A stretch of DNA of 23,237 nt from Welwitschia mirabilis (GCA_051453625.1 JBOZIK010000001.1:21678526-21701762), one strand, 5' to 3'; positions 9,862 through 20,623 are shown, counted from the stretch's first letter. Numbers and translations: made by a program. The notes: generated from the sequence alone by a model not told the origin.

Positions 9862-11780
9862 TTTGGGCTAACTAAAATATACTAGTGTATTTTTTATGAG
9901 TTTTATTAAGATTTATAGGTATCAAAGATAAAATATTCATTAGAAGAAAGTAATAGATTGATCACACGATTCACACTCTAATACTAAGCCAAATTAAAAA
10001 CGAAATAAAACATAATGCTCAAGTATAAAAGATAATCGAATTATAAATTATAGAATGCATCTTATTCTAGTATGTTAATCAAATATTTCGTTTAAACATC
10101 AAATAAATACATGAATTAAATTTAAAACTATGGTTTAAGTTAAAAAAGTAATTTCACATTTTAAATTAAAAATTTATTTCAATTAGATTAAATCTTTAAA
10201 AGTTTTAATAATTACACATAATAAAATGGTTTGAAGTGTAGATATGATGAGATATAAAAAACATCTAACTAGGAAAGATTTAGAACTACACATCTAAGAC
10301 TTATTATGTAACCTATTATCAAACATGAAATAATATAACATAAATAAAATTACATGTGCATTAAGTCATCATAATTTTATCCAAGAATATGCCTTAAGAG
10401 TTCACAAAAATGTGTTAGAAAGTCCCTCTAAAAAATAAAAATTATACTCCTATTCCCCACCAAATAGTTTAGATGACTTATAAGGTTTCCAAGGTTAATA
10501 CAAAGAGCTCAAAAACTAATTGAAAGTAAGAATCTAACTAAGAAAAGTAAAAATCAAGTAGAAAAAACAAAACTCAAGAAAAAAGAAACAAAAAGTAGGA
10601 AAATGAAAATCACACTTAATGAGGTAAAAATTAGGATGAAGGTAAAGAAAATGATCAAAGGTAAGAGTGATGGTATGGTTAAGTAAAGATTAATGACATG
10701 AAATGAGTATATATAATGATAAATNNNNNNNNNNAAAAAATGAATTTGCATTTCCATTAAAAACATTAAAAAATTATTAAAAATGATAAATAGAGATGAA
10801 GGTATATGAATAAGATTAACTACTTACGCTAAGTAATAACTTAGTAAGATTCATTAATATTCATAATAGAACTACTTGATATTAAATATTCATGATTTAA
10901 TACTAAACAATAATAAGAATCATACGATAAGAGTAATGATTACAACATCATCGAATGATTACTTTGTAAAATATTAATGTAATACTAAAATTTGATTCAA
11001 TTACATCATCAGCTAAAAACAACATTAAAACTTCATTAATACATCATCCAATGATCAATATTTTTCCTTATGTTCTTGAATTTATGGCTTTGGAGTTAAG
11101 AAAAACCCAAGTTAATAGGATGTTTAAAAACATCATTTATCATAATAAAGAAAGTGCAATTCCTACCAAAATAGTAAGAATCCATAAGTTGAAGCTAGAT
11201 CATTACTATCTAACTTTATGATGGGCTTTCCATATATATCATATCATACTTATAAAGGTTCCTTTCAAGAAAATTTGCCTTAATATGCTTGTGATAGAAC
11301 ATTTAGAAGTAATTAGAGTGGTGTTTATTCTTCTTTTATCTTTTTCACCTCCTCTTAATTGAGAAACATTTTTAATTAATTAACTTAGATTTCTTTTTCA
11401 AAATATTGTTTAATCATTAGAATAATAAATTAACTAAGTATAAAGTTGAAAACTAGCATTTGACTTGACATAATAATACTTAAAAAAATATCATAGATAT
11501 TAAAATTCATAGCAAAGTATAACATAAAATTAAGTGAATGATGATAAAATAATAAGATGACTAAACCAAGTAATACGATTAGGAAATTATTTAAATAATG
11601 GTAAAAAAACATTTTCCTCTTAGGTAAGAGGAACATCTAATTTAATTACTTTAATAATATCCACAATATAATGGTAATCATTATGTAAGTAATATATCTT
11701 CAACCATTATTAGTTTACTTTTAATCTTTCATAAGTGTTTGAGTTAGAAGTCTTAATAGAGCCATTAAGATGCATCATCT
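9862..11780. other. No recognisable gene; downstream of copy B pol
   Basis: This stretch lies after the integrase remains of copy B, where a 3' untranslated region and 3' LTR would be expected on the minus strand. I could not find that LTR. Around 11250-11300, ACTTATAAAGG followed by GCTTGTGATAGAAC on the plus strand resembles the TATA-plus-block arrangement of the family LTR, so a decayed plus-strand LTR fragment is possible. Small ATCATC-N-AATGAT palindromes occur at 10947-10959 and 11043-11055. A 68-codon open frame (11430-11636, minus) is low complexity and not supported. Confidence 0.4.
10725..10734. other. Assembly gap of 10 N
   Basis: Ten undetermined bases. The flanking sequences are not obviously duplicated. 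Confidence 0.99.
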
Positions 11781-11799
11781 CTATAAGATAAGGATATAA

Positions 11800-12830
11800 C
11801 AGTTTAGAATTAAGGTTTTTATGAAGTATATGTACTGAAGTATTAAAAAAAGTACCAGTTTGCTAGGTTAAAAAGATTTAGAAATAATCTCTTTGTCATG
11901 GTAAAATTTGGCTTGAGATTTTTGGATACATTTTCTATGAATATCATGAGTTTGTTTCTCATTAACATGTTAAATTTTAACTATTCTACATTAAATATTA
12001 TCATTAAAATCAATGACATTAAGTTGATTAATGATACATGCATCATTAGGAAAACATAAGTTTTATCATACACAAGTTCATAAGGTAAGAAGCTAAGTGA
12101 ATTACACCAACTAGTATAGTAAGTTCAAAGTACATCATAAAGTTTTAAAAAATAAGACTTATTATTTTTTAAGATAAAATTTTTAAGTATTTTCTATTAG
12201 CATTCTTGGCTAGACCATTAGTTTGTGGATGTTGGACATTCATTGTTCTATGTTCTATTATGATAGAAAGAAGACATTTTCTAATAACCTTATTTATAAA
12301 ATGAGTACATTGGTTACTAATAAATATTATAATAAAGATATATCTATATGAAATATTATATCTAAAGAAAGAACATATGATCCGGCATCATTTGTGGTTG
12401 TAGGAATGACTTATACTTATTTGGTTACATAATCCATAATCATTAAAATATAATTCTTATTATAATAAGATGGTTTAAGAGAGTTTATAAAGTTTATGTT
12501 CTAACAATTAAAAGGTGCACATTCTAATATAGAGTAGAGTGATGTGCATTGATATTTAAAAAGGCTATCAAATAATTGATAAGTATTACATCTGCTAGAA
12601 AAGTTAAATGAATCTTTTAAGAGGGGAGGCTAATAGAATCTAGCATGTAGGATTTTTATAGAAGTCTTTTGATTACTAAGTGGCGTTCATACACATCATC
12701 ATGAAAAAGGATAAGGATATCATATTGTTTCTATTTTGACACATAGCTACACATGATTTGGTCTCTAGAGTTTTGATAGGGATGTGGTTCATGCCACATG
12801 TAATCCTATATTCTATGAAGAAAGAATTTT
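11800..12830 (-). pseudogene. pol: Ty3/gypsy integrase remnant, copy B
   Basis: This is the decayed integrase, the enzyme that inserted the element's cDNA into chromosomes. Read from 12830 downwards, KSCVAMCQNRNN resembles the zinc-binding CxxCQR end of the N-terminal domain, with one extra codon between the cysteines. PILECAPFNC-type sequence leads to stop-N-I-N-F-I-N where the family has W-G-I-D-F-M-G, then NYILMIMDYVTK. SNQCTHF stands for the S-D-x-G-x-H-F motif, followed by HPQTNGLAKNANRK for the H-P-Q-T-x-G-x-x-E motif. After a shift, YYTSWCNSLSFLPYELVYDK fits the Y-R-T-A-x-K-T...M-S-P-Y-x-L-V-Y-G-K region, and QAKFYHDKEI fits the linker after it. All three catalytic acids are gone: Asp to Asn at 12492-12494, Asp to Asn at 12313-12315, Glu to Lys at 12205-12207. 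Several stops and frameshifts are present. Confidence 0.85.
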
Positions 12831-13009
12831 TTTTTGATTATGAGTCCAATGTCAAGAAGTTTTCATAAAAATTAGATAATTGATAATAAAAAAATTCCAT
12901 GGAGTAGTATGCTTAGAAGAGATAGAGTAAAAATGTGCAATAAGAAAGAGTTGCTCATCTGAAAAAGTATCTTAGATAAGATGTTTAAAACAAAAATGTA
13001 TAAAATGTT

Positions 13010-13410
13010 ATTCATAAAATATTTTCAATAGTTGGTTAGTAATACAATTATGCTTGCCTTCATTATCTATAATTCGTAAGTTAAATTATTATATTAAGAT
13101 CACTTATACAATAAGTATTACACTATAATATCTATTAATCATAACATATCAAATGAAAGCATGATTAGTATAGACATTAGAATGAAAACCAAGAAGATAT
13201 CATTGAATTTTATCAAAGATAAAAGATAATAGTAAGAATTTATTTTTTAGTGGTGGTATAATTAATTTTGGCTCTTGAAAGATTTTTCCTAATATATAAA
13301 ATAACCTTATAACATTTCCCATGTTTTTATCCTAATACTTCACCTATATTCATATTACTAGCATCACATATAATTTTAAAGTCTTTGTCTCAATTGTGTC
13401 CTCCTACTAT
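13010..13410 (-). pseudogene. pol: Ty3/gypsy RNase H remnant, copy B
   Basis: The RNase H domain degrades the RNA strand after reverse transcription. Following the RT remains, FKIICDASNMNIGEVLG carries the first catalytic Asp (codon 13373-13375, kept). LSRAKINYTTT then leads to K-K-stop-I-L where the family has E-K-E-L-L; the stop is at 13240-13242 at or beside the catalytic Glu. YLLGFHSNVYTNHA follows, where the family's T-D-H-A has become T-N-H-A (13164-13166). The tail FNLRIIDNEGKHN (13040-13085) fits the usual F-D-x-E-I-x-D-K-K-G end, and DTFSDEQLF and PWNFFIINYL mark the connection to integrase. So two of three recognisable acidic positions are lost. Confidence 0.85.
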
Positions 13411-13414
13411 AGGT

Positions 13415-14360
13415 TTAGAAGTGATTTTTCCTTACGATTTTCAAAGGAAGGATAAAAATATTTACTTCAATTAAACTTAAGATCTTTTTATAATATAGAG
13501 TAAGGTGTTTACATATCTTAGCATCATCCTTAATAAATCTCTTATAAAAATTGGCATGTCCAAGGAAATATCTAACTTGTTTGACATTTATTAGATTAGA
13601 AGGATTCCTAATGGTGTCAATTTTAGATGAATTCATTCTAATTTATTGTTTAGAAATGTAGTGATCAAATAATATTACATTTTTTATAAGGAATTAACTC
13701 TCTTCCTAAGATAAATGAATCTCACTAGATATGATATGATCTAGAAATTTTTATATTGCATCTTTTATAAGGAATTAACTCTCTTCCTAAGATAAATGAA
13801 GCTCACTAGATATGATATGATCTAGAAATTTTCTAATATTTTTAAGGTATGTTAAAATGAGTTATTAAACATAGAAAATTCACTCATAAACATTTCTATA
13901 TATTATTCAATCATATTAATAAAGATATTTATCATGACTCTTTAAAAGGTTATAGATACATTACATAAACTAAGAGAAAATTTTCCAAAAGTAAAGGTAC
14001 CAAAAATTGAGGTAAATGTGGTTTAGGACTAACATCCATTTTTAATGCATATTTGGTTATAACCATTATAGCTATCAAGGAAAATAGCCTTGAATTTTAT
14101 CAAGTATTTGATCTAAAAAGATCTAAGAACAATGGTCTTTCTTAATGATATTATTAAGTTTTTTAAAGTCAATGCATAATCTCTACTTTACTATGGCTAA
14201 GAAGCTAATCCATTCACTATCAGAAATTTCATATATGATTCTTGCATTCATAAGTTTTATAATTTATTTCTTCACTACTTGAATAAGGATAGGATTAAGT
14301 CTCCTTTGTGGTTGTCTAATGGATTTAGCATTAACTTTGAAATAGATTTTATGTTGGACT
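13415..14360 (-). pseudogene. pol: Ty3/gypsy reverse transcriptase remnant, copy B
   Basis: This is the polymerase that copies element RNA into DNA. Motifs in order on the minus strand: NAKSIRQPQRRLNP, ARIIYEISDSEWIS, LCIDFKKLN, KKDH, FLDQILDKIQG, LDSYNGYNQ (first catalytic Asp kept), TTFTSIFGTF, SLCNVSITF, FMSEFSMF, LFDHYISKQ, and NVKQVRYFLGHANFYKRFIKD at the C-terminal end (open for 73 codons, 13415-13636). Where live elements have F-M-D-D or Y-M-D-D, this copy has F-M-S-E (codons 13879-13884), so the active site is destroyed. About 25 codons between E-W-I-S and the L-C-I-D-F motif appear to be deleted. The FLGHANFYKRFIKD box is typical of the Athila/Tat group. An 81-base tandem duplication lies inside. 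Confidence 0.92.
13672..13833 (-). repeat. 81-base tandem duplication inside the RT remnant
   Basis: 13672-13752 and 13753-13833 are two units of exactly 81 bases. They differ at only about five positions (for example 13677 A/G, 13681 T/C, and one in GAATCTC/GAAGCTC). The unit equals 27 codons and covers the segment just after the polymerase active site. It is far better preserved than the surrounding coding sequence is against its family. Confidence 0.9.
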
Positions 14361-14889
14361 ATAAATAACGAATGGAAAAAATGTCTTTATGAGTCTAATC
14401 AAAAGAATTTTTTTCAGAATTAAGAAGTTGAAATAGAGAATTTTATTATGAATGATAAAGATATTCATTAATTATCATCAATTTCTAGTAATTATTATTT
14501 AAAAATATGTATTTCAATCCATTTGGTAATTTTTTAATTTATGAGTCATAATCATCACTCATTATTGTTTTTCTTCCATCTTTATGTAGGAGGTTTTTAA
14601 TGGATTTAATGTGTTGAACATTATCATCAATTAGAGGTTCAAAGTTTTTATTCATTCCTTCGTTTAAGTTTTTACATAAAAAGTTATTATTAAGGATACA
14701 TGAATTGGAGGAAATAAGACTTCCTAGGAATTTTTTTTTTTGCACATTCTTCAAGATCATCAAATAAAGTTGAGTTATCTAAAATAAGAATCCTTTCTTT
14801 TATGGGATGATTTTAAATAATAATGGAGGGTATAATTTGTTTCTCAAGTTCATAATATTATTCCATATTTTTTAGTCACATCAAAGACT
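14361..14889 (-). pseudogene. Protease to reverse transcriptase linker, copy B
   Basis: Decayed coding sequence between the protease and RT motifs. A 74-codon open frame (14539-14763) and the overlapping LILDNSTLFDDLEECAKKK reading (about 14740-14800) lie where Athila-type polyproteins have a poorly conserved spacer. I recognise no domain in it. Confidence 0.5.
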
Positions 14890-15480
14890 CAAATAATGAA
14901 TTTTTTATTTTCTACACAAAATTCCATATTTTTGGTATGTATGTTAATAATACAATTGGCTAGTGCATAAAAGGTTCTTCCTAAGAGTAAATGATATCTT
15001 GGATTATCCTAATAAAAAGATTCCTCAATTTGTATAACCAACTCATTTATAACTTCAATTGATTTTATAATAGTTACAATATCTAATTTTAAAATAATTT
15101 TTGTTGATCTAATCCTATTTTCCAATCCAAACATCTTGCAAATGTGAATTGAAATGATGTTAACACTATCCTCTATGTTAATTAAGGCTTTTTTAATATT
15201 TTTATTTTTTTCTAAGATAATACTAATTACATAGTTCCTAGGCCTTTCTATTTAGAACCTTTTTGTATCACCAAGTTAGATAGGGATGGGGCAATTAAGA
15301 CTCTATCTAATATGATCCTATTTTATTTTCTCTTAAGTAAGTCCTTTTATACTTTATTAAATTTAGGAGTATCTCATAATATTTTTCAAAAAAATAGATT
15401 AATTATAAAATCCTACATGATTAGCTTAAGATGATTATCATAAGTAGGATTATCCTTTTATCTTTCTAGCCAAGGGGTTA
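14890..15480 (-). pseudogene. pol: Ty3/gypsy aspartic protease remnant, copy B
   Basis: The protease cuts the gag-pol polyprotein. One minus-strand frame runs nearly unbroken from about 15195 to 14890: KALINIEDSVNIISIHICK, MFGLENRIRSTKIILKL, ELVIQIEESFY, a stop, DNPRYHLLLGRTFYA, IINIHTKNMEFCVENKKF. It matches the Athila-type order A-L-C-D-L-G-A-S-V-N, x-L-G-L-G, L-G-R-P-F-L-A-T and D-V-x-x-G-x-L. The D-L-G-A active-site turn reads N-I-E-D here, so the catalytic Asp is not in place. Upstream, to about 15480, KFNKV and KDLLKRK resemble the region before the protease. Confidence 0.75.
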
Positions 15481-16380
15481 TAGGTTTATTTCATTCATCT
15501 TCTTTAGTTGTGTTATGATTAGGTTTTGATTTAGAAGTGGAAGAAAGGCTATGTTCATTATAGATTTTTATGTCATCATTATGAGTTACATTTTTTCCCT
15601 CTTAATTTTGAAAATTATAGGCTTCTTCATTGGAATTTGCATCATGTTTACCTCATGTCACTACTTTTTAATCTTTTTTAACATCATTTGGATTAGGAAA
15701 GATTTGGATTTCAAGGTTGATTTGAAGTATTTTATTTTTTACATGGTTTGTTAAAATATGTTTATAAGATTCTCAATATTTTTATTGGTGACCTCTTGCA
15801 TTTTTTTCAAACTTTTCAATAAAATCTTTAAGAAAATCATTTCTAGTGTAGTTGGAATAGTTGAAACAAAAGTTATTGAGATAAAGTTATTGGCTTAAAA
15901 ATTTTTGATCTAAAATTTATTAGGATTAAATTTCTCTTTTTTAATCTATTGTTAAAATAGAATTTAAAGATTAGTTGTAGCCTATTATTTCTTAGTTAAA
16001 ATTATTTTTTTATTTCTAAAAGTACTAAGTCTTTGATTGAATGCACAATATTCTTTATATATCATTTTTCTACATGTTGATAAGGTACGAAATAGGAATT
16101 ATTTTCACATATTTCACAATCAAAGTAAGATATTAAATGTTAAGGTTGTTAATTTAACATTTTTGCATTAGTTAAGGACTATGTATAATTTTATAAAGTG
16201 CTGTAATATCTTAAATTAGGTTTTTATGGCTAGGATCCCCTTCATGTTGTACTTTCTTTAAGTTTTTTAACACTTACCCTATGATTCTACATTTTTTAAG
16301 TGTTGGTTTAGGCCATGTTTATCTAATTTCCATCAATTCCTTTAAATGTTTCTAAGAAAGATTTAAGGTTAAGTTGAGTA
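15481..16380 (-). pseudogene. Gag C-terminal and pre-protease region, copy B
   Basis: Decayed sequence between the gag core and the protease. Pieces such as DFLKDFIEKFEKN, a polar ANSNEEAYNFQN stretch and KPITPWLER fit the long hydrophilic linker of Athila-type polyproteins in position, but not in any diagnostic motif. I could not find a CCHC zinc knuckle. A 67-codon open frame on the plus strand here (15551-15754) is most likely a shadow. Confidence 0.4.
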
Positions 16381-16972
16381 AATTTCTATCACATTCAACT
16401 CTACTAGTTTATTGGTTTAGATAGGCAATACACTATGAAAGTTATTAATAATTCTTCTTTTAAAAAATCATATAGTAGATTAAATGATATGGTTATCAAG
16501 AATCTCTCATAGGTTGTAGCATAATCCTCATACATTTGTTATGCAAAATTGATAACTTCTCTTATTCTTTTTTGCATAGCTGTTTCACTCATAAGCCATC
16601 TTATGAAGGCATATTAAACTTGTTTACATATCTTAAAGTTTTTATGCAAGATATATTTCAACCAATTCATAGCCTTTCATTTAAAGATGAAGTAAAATAT
16701 AATCATTTAAATCTTATTGATTACTTTCTTGATTAAGTACTTAATATTACTATCATACATAATTCTTAGCCTTTCATATAATGATTTACTTCTAAACTAT
16801 TGCTTTCTTTTAAAAAAATAGATTTTTCAAATAATAAAAGATTATTTTTTTTTATTTAGCTCTTGAAATTCTTTACATACATAGGATATGTGCATGTATG
16901 CTAAGTTTGATGTTGACTAGAACTTATTTAATTATTTTCCTCGATCAAGCTTTGCTCCCTTTGATACTTCAT
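16381..16972 (-). pseudogene. gag: Ty3/gypsy gag remnant, copy B
   Basis: This is the capsid gene of copy B. The likely start is the ATG at 16970-16972, giving MKYQREQSLIEENN. Copy C has MKYQRE at the same distance after the PBS, so the start is conserved between the copies. Further down, AFIRWLMSETAMQKRIREVI, then NFA-stop-QMYEDYATTYERF, then DFLKEELL match the copy C gag core in order. YS-L and TNKLVEL mark its end near 16390. Stops and shifts occur throughout. The gene is followed on the same strand by protease, RT, RNase H and integrase, the normal Ty3/gypsy order. Confidence 0.75.
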
Positions 16973-17444
16973 TTTTTTACCTAAGTATATTATATTCTTA
17001 GTTGTTCAATGATGTTTTTGCAATGTTATCTCTATCATTTTCTAGATGATTACCTAAACAAGTATCACATAGAAAACAAAGAACAAAAAATAGAGAAACA
17101 CAGAAACAGAACCGAAGAAAAAACTAATACTCATCCTTCTATGTCATTTGGACAACAATGAAGATAAAAGTGATTTATTAGTAGTGGAAAACTAAAAATA
17201 AAAATCTATAAAAAAAGTCTCATAAAAACCCTAACCCTAGGATATTATCTTCTTGTCTCTTCTAGATGATAGATAGGATGACAAACTCAAAAAAAACAGA
17301 AGGAAAAATCAAAAATGCAGAAAAACATGGAAAGAAAAACTGTGATATTTATAGTAGAAATACAATGCTACTACAAATAAATAGTTGAATTGAAATCCAA
17401 AGCACTTATCTAGATAATGATAATCCCCAAACTCCTTACAGCCT
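16973..17444 (-). other. 5' leader of copy B
   Basis: Untranslated leader between PBS and gag. GGATTATCATTATCTAGATA just inside the PBS (about 17408-17430) matches GGATTATCACTATCTAGATA of copy C (21808-21827), and the order of motifs continues to match. It holds a half-copy of the hairpin motif (GTCATCC...ATCATCTAGA, about 17260-17285) and an AACCCTAACCCTAGG stretch near 17227. Confidence 0.65.
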
Positions 17445-17462
17445 TTCCTGGCAATGATGCCA
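17445..17462 (-). promoter_or_regulatory. Primer-binding site for tRNA-Asp, copy B
   Basis: The minus strand reads TGGCATCATTGCCAGGAA, five transitions away from the perfect tRNA-Asp complement. Three bases separate it from the LTR end. Confidence 0.85.
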
Positions 17463-17465
17463 AGA

Positions 17466-18790
17466 TGTTTCGGTGCATACTTATGCAACCCTTATGTCAT
17501 TAGTTAAATCCTATTAATCACAAATATATGCACAAATACAAAACATTAATATAAATGGAAGTTAATCCAAATATTATAATCCATGGAGGAACTAGATGAG
17601 AAGAAAGAGAATTAATTTTATGAAGTATTTTTATGATTATTTTTAAGATTCAAAAATAAACATCGCAATGCAAGAAAATAAACACACTATGTAATGTGGA
17701 TGCAAACTACTCTAAATGTAATATCTATCTGACTACCAAATCTCTGTCACCAAGATTAGCTCTACATGACTTAGATTGATCAAGGAAACAACCACTAACC
17801 AAAACTAAAGTATGTTATTAATTACATCAAACAAAATATGGAAAAAAATATAATAATTTAATCAACGAAATGTAAAATGAAATGTAATGCAAGATAATAA
17901 ACTAACAATTTCAACCTTGATAAAGGTTGCCTTTCATAACCTATATTAATTATGAAACTATCACAAAATCATAACCAAGATAAACCATAATGGACATGCA
18001 CATGAATAAAGCTAAAAAATATTATCATTAAAAGTCAAAAAAATATTATTACAAAGCAGTAGCACCTTGACGAAGGAGACATAGTCCAATACCAAGGAAG
18101 ACCCCTTTCTATAACTAACAGATAGATATTTTGTCCTTTGATATTCCATCACAAGAATTTTTAGTATCAAAGAAGATGATCATAGTCAATGTCAAAGGTG
18201 TTACTTATTAACAACAATAGACTCAAAAATAGCAAATCTAACATATGCAAGTGAAACTCTAACAACATGCAAAAAGTGCATGATACATTAAAAAAGTTAG
18301 GTAAAGTTTGATACATTAACTAAAATTATATTATCATCCTAGTGGTTATGTAGATAATGTTGGGTATGATGCCACATTAACAGAGATCCACATTAGCATG
18401 CATCTTAGTCTAGTCAACATCCTAATTAGCATACAAGTGTTATCATCCTATACTATTATATGCATGATGAAGGGAACAATAAGCTCTTTGAAGATCTTTC
18501 ATCAAGTGAATTTGGCTTGTAAACCATTAATTCCTCCTTAAAATATAAAGTATTAGAATTAATCCAAAATACCTTCAAATGTACAAGTAATTGTGCACTT
18601 ATATGATTTTCTTCTTGACTCTTAACAATCATCATTTTATACTTAAACCTCTCTAAATATCCTCTAAAACTACTCAAAATACTCCATCAAAAACATACAA
18701 TTTGGAATCACAATAGAGTGCTCCATTTAGCCTTGTAAGTCTTTGATAAAGTTTGTGAACAACTATAACTGTGAGCCAAATTTACTAAGA
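17466..18790 (-). mobile_element. 5' LTR of Ty3/gypsy copy B
   Basis: The inner end is TG at 17466 (minus strand ends ...ACCGAAACA). The conserved block CTTGTGATGGAATATCAAAG lies at about 18136-18155, followed by TTGGTATTGGACTATGTCTCC. The U3 contains GATGGAGTATTTTGAGTAG (18673-18691 in reverse) and AGGATGTTGACTAGACTAAG (18403-18422), the latter identical in copy C at 20031-20050. Similarity to copy C's upstream fragment (TCTTAGTAAATTTGGC) continues to about 18790, so the true outer end is there or beyond. The TATA position looks mutated. Confidence 0.7.
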
Positions 18791-19499
18791 TGAAACAGTA
18801 ATGAGGGATATGTAAATTAAGTTAAAAAACCTTAGGATGAAGGACGTAAAATTTAATAATTATCTAATCATATTAGATAAGATGCTTATCATGTACAATT
18901 GAAAAGTAGGTGAGGCATCACATAAGCCAAAGATAATTCTTTTATAAGTAAAGATTCCAAAGGGTTACATAAAGGTACTTACATATAATGGTTTGTGAAG
19001 GCTACATTACTAAGTAGTGTAAAGCTATATTAACTATTAAAAATAATGCTAGAATAGTTAAGAAATTCTTAAAAAAACATATCTTACTTAATTTGACCAT
19101 TTTATAGTATGAAAAAATGTATAATGATGAATAAAGTTATAATTCCCTATCACTTAAAACCCTATGATCAAGTAGAAGTTATAAACCAAGAGTTGAAAAC
19201 AAATGTTGAAAATGATAGTAAAGTGTAATAAAAAGGACTAGTTCCTCCATCTCAATGATTTTCTTTATGCTCCATAAATGGCTTATTAAAAATTCATTAA
19301 AAGATTGTTCTATTGACTTATGTTTTAGAAAAGATTGTTACCTTTCTTAGAAATTAAACATAAATCTTTAAACATAAAATAACTTAATTAAAATCTTAAT
19401 GAAGTCTTATAACTTATAGATATTGAGTTGAATGAACTAGAATAAATTAGAAATGAAGCATATAAATAGATAATAAAATCTTATCATGATAAGCATATT
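18791..19499. other. Spacer between LTRs of copies B and C
   Basis: No gene is recognised. Around 18985-19030 the reverse strand (CACTACTTAGTAATGTAGCC) resembles the 66-base tandem units at 1012-1143. Parts may belong to the outer ends of the flanking LTRs. Confidence 0.4.
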
Positions 19500-19984
19500 T
19501 GTGATGCCAAATAATATGAATTTAATGGGGTATTTTAAGTGCTTTTGCAGGATGACTTATAAGACAACATTATGACCTCTTATTTTGCCAAGGTACTATG
19601 TTTAGTTTATCAAATCTTAATATTTCATCTTGTATCATGATATTTTCTAAACTTAATTGATATTTTCCTAGTTAAGATTTATCTTAGTCAATTTGGCCTG
19701 TAATTGTGGTTGTTCACCTACCTTATCAAGGACTAACTATTACAATGCTAAATTATATGTGTTTGATGGGGTATTCGAGTACTTTTTTAGGGTATTTAAA
19801 TAGGTTTATGTGAAGTTTCAATAATAATAAAGAGCTAATGTAATATTCATAGAAATGTACAATCTTTAACATATTTGAAGGCATTTCAAGATAATTCTGA
19901 TACTTAACATTCTAAGGAGGAATCTGATAATTAAATAAGTTGATTTGACTTAACAAAAAAACTTAGAAGCCTCTCTTTCCAATA

Positions 19985-19998
19985 ATCATCTAGATGAT
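19985..19998. repeat. Perfect 14-base palindrome
   Basis: ATCATCTAGATGAT reads the same on both strands. It belongs to the group of hairpin motifs in this family's LTRs. Confidence 0.85.
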
Positions 19999-20235
19999 AA
20001 TACTGAATGATTGCATAAGAATGTTAATAAGGATGTTGACTAGACTAAGCTGAAAGCTAATATGAGATCCCTGACATCATCTCCATTATCCTCTAAATGA
20101 TAGATAGGATGGCACTACACCTAATTTTAACTAATACACCAAAATTTACTTAACTATAACAAAGTATCATGCATCCTTCTTTAGCACTGCTAGGGTTTTT
20201 ACTGGTTATTAGAATTTCTATTTTTAGGATGTTCC

Positions 20236-20249
20236 CTATAATAAATATC
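20236..20249 (+). promoter_or_regulatory. TATA element of the truncated LTR
   Basis: CTATAATAAATATC lies 60 bases before the conserved CTTGTGACAGGAGATC block. Confidence 0.5.
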
Positions 20250-20587
20250 TTCTTTACCTTTGCTTTGACTTTTATTTTCTTTAGCACCTAGAAATCTTGT
20301 GACAGGAGATCAAAGGGTAGGAGGTCCATCCATTATTGCTAAAAGAAGTTATTGCAATGCGAATTTATAGGAATTTTATGGTGTATGTTGAGTGCTTTTA
20401 TAGGACTTTATATAGGTTTGAATGCAATACTGATGATTATGGAGAACAGATAAGATAATCACTAAAACATGTGATTCTTAGCATATTTGGAGGCTTCTCA
20501 GGCTTATTTTAATACTTCATACTTTAGAAGAAGAATATAGTGTGTAGAAGACTAATTTATCTTTGAGTTTGAAGATGAGGAAGCTTA

Positions 20588-20623
20588 TCGTCACCTCTAC
20601 CATTCACATGACAAGTAGGACGA
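20588..20623. repeat. Inverted repeat with CpG kept in both arms
   Basis: Arms TCGTC (20588-20592) and GACGA (20619-20623). Most other copies of the motif have TCATC/GATGA here, so this may show the ancestral, undeaminated form. Confidence 0.55.

Larger units (their letters stand above)
19500..20352 (+). mobile_element. Two truncated LTR copies in tandem before copy C
   Basis: The LTR start-like TGTGATGCCAAATAATATG at 19500 recurs as CAATGCTAAATTATATG at about 19744 and again at 20353. Each is followed by AATGGGGTATT- or ATGGTGTATG-type sequence and AGTGCTTTT or AGTACTTTT. The middle copy (about 19682-20352) has the whole U3, its own TATA (20236-20249) and the conserved block (20296-20340), then stops and the next copy begins. 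Either copy C inserted into an older LTR, or the promoter half was duplicated in tandem with a period of about 610 bases. Confidence 0.6.

Noticed and set aside
10554-10766. 70-codon open frame, minus strand, hydrophobic, as a possible membrane or env-like protein
   Set aside because: It includes the 10-N gap and is a low-complexity Phe/Leu/Ile/Ser run from an A-rich plus strand.
17225-17242. AAACCCTAACCCTAGG as interstitial telomere repeat
   Set aside because: Only about two units, inside the leader of copy B. It is better explained as part of the leader.
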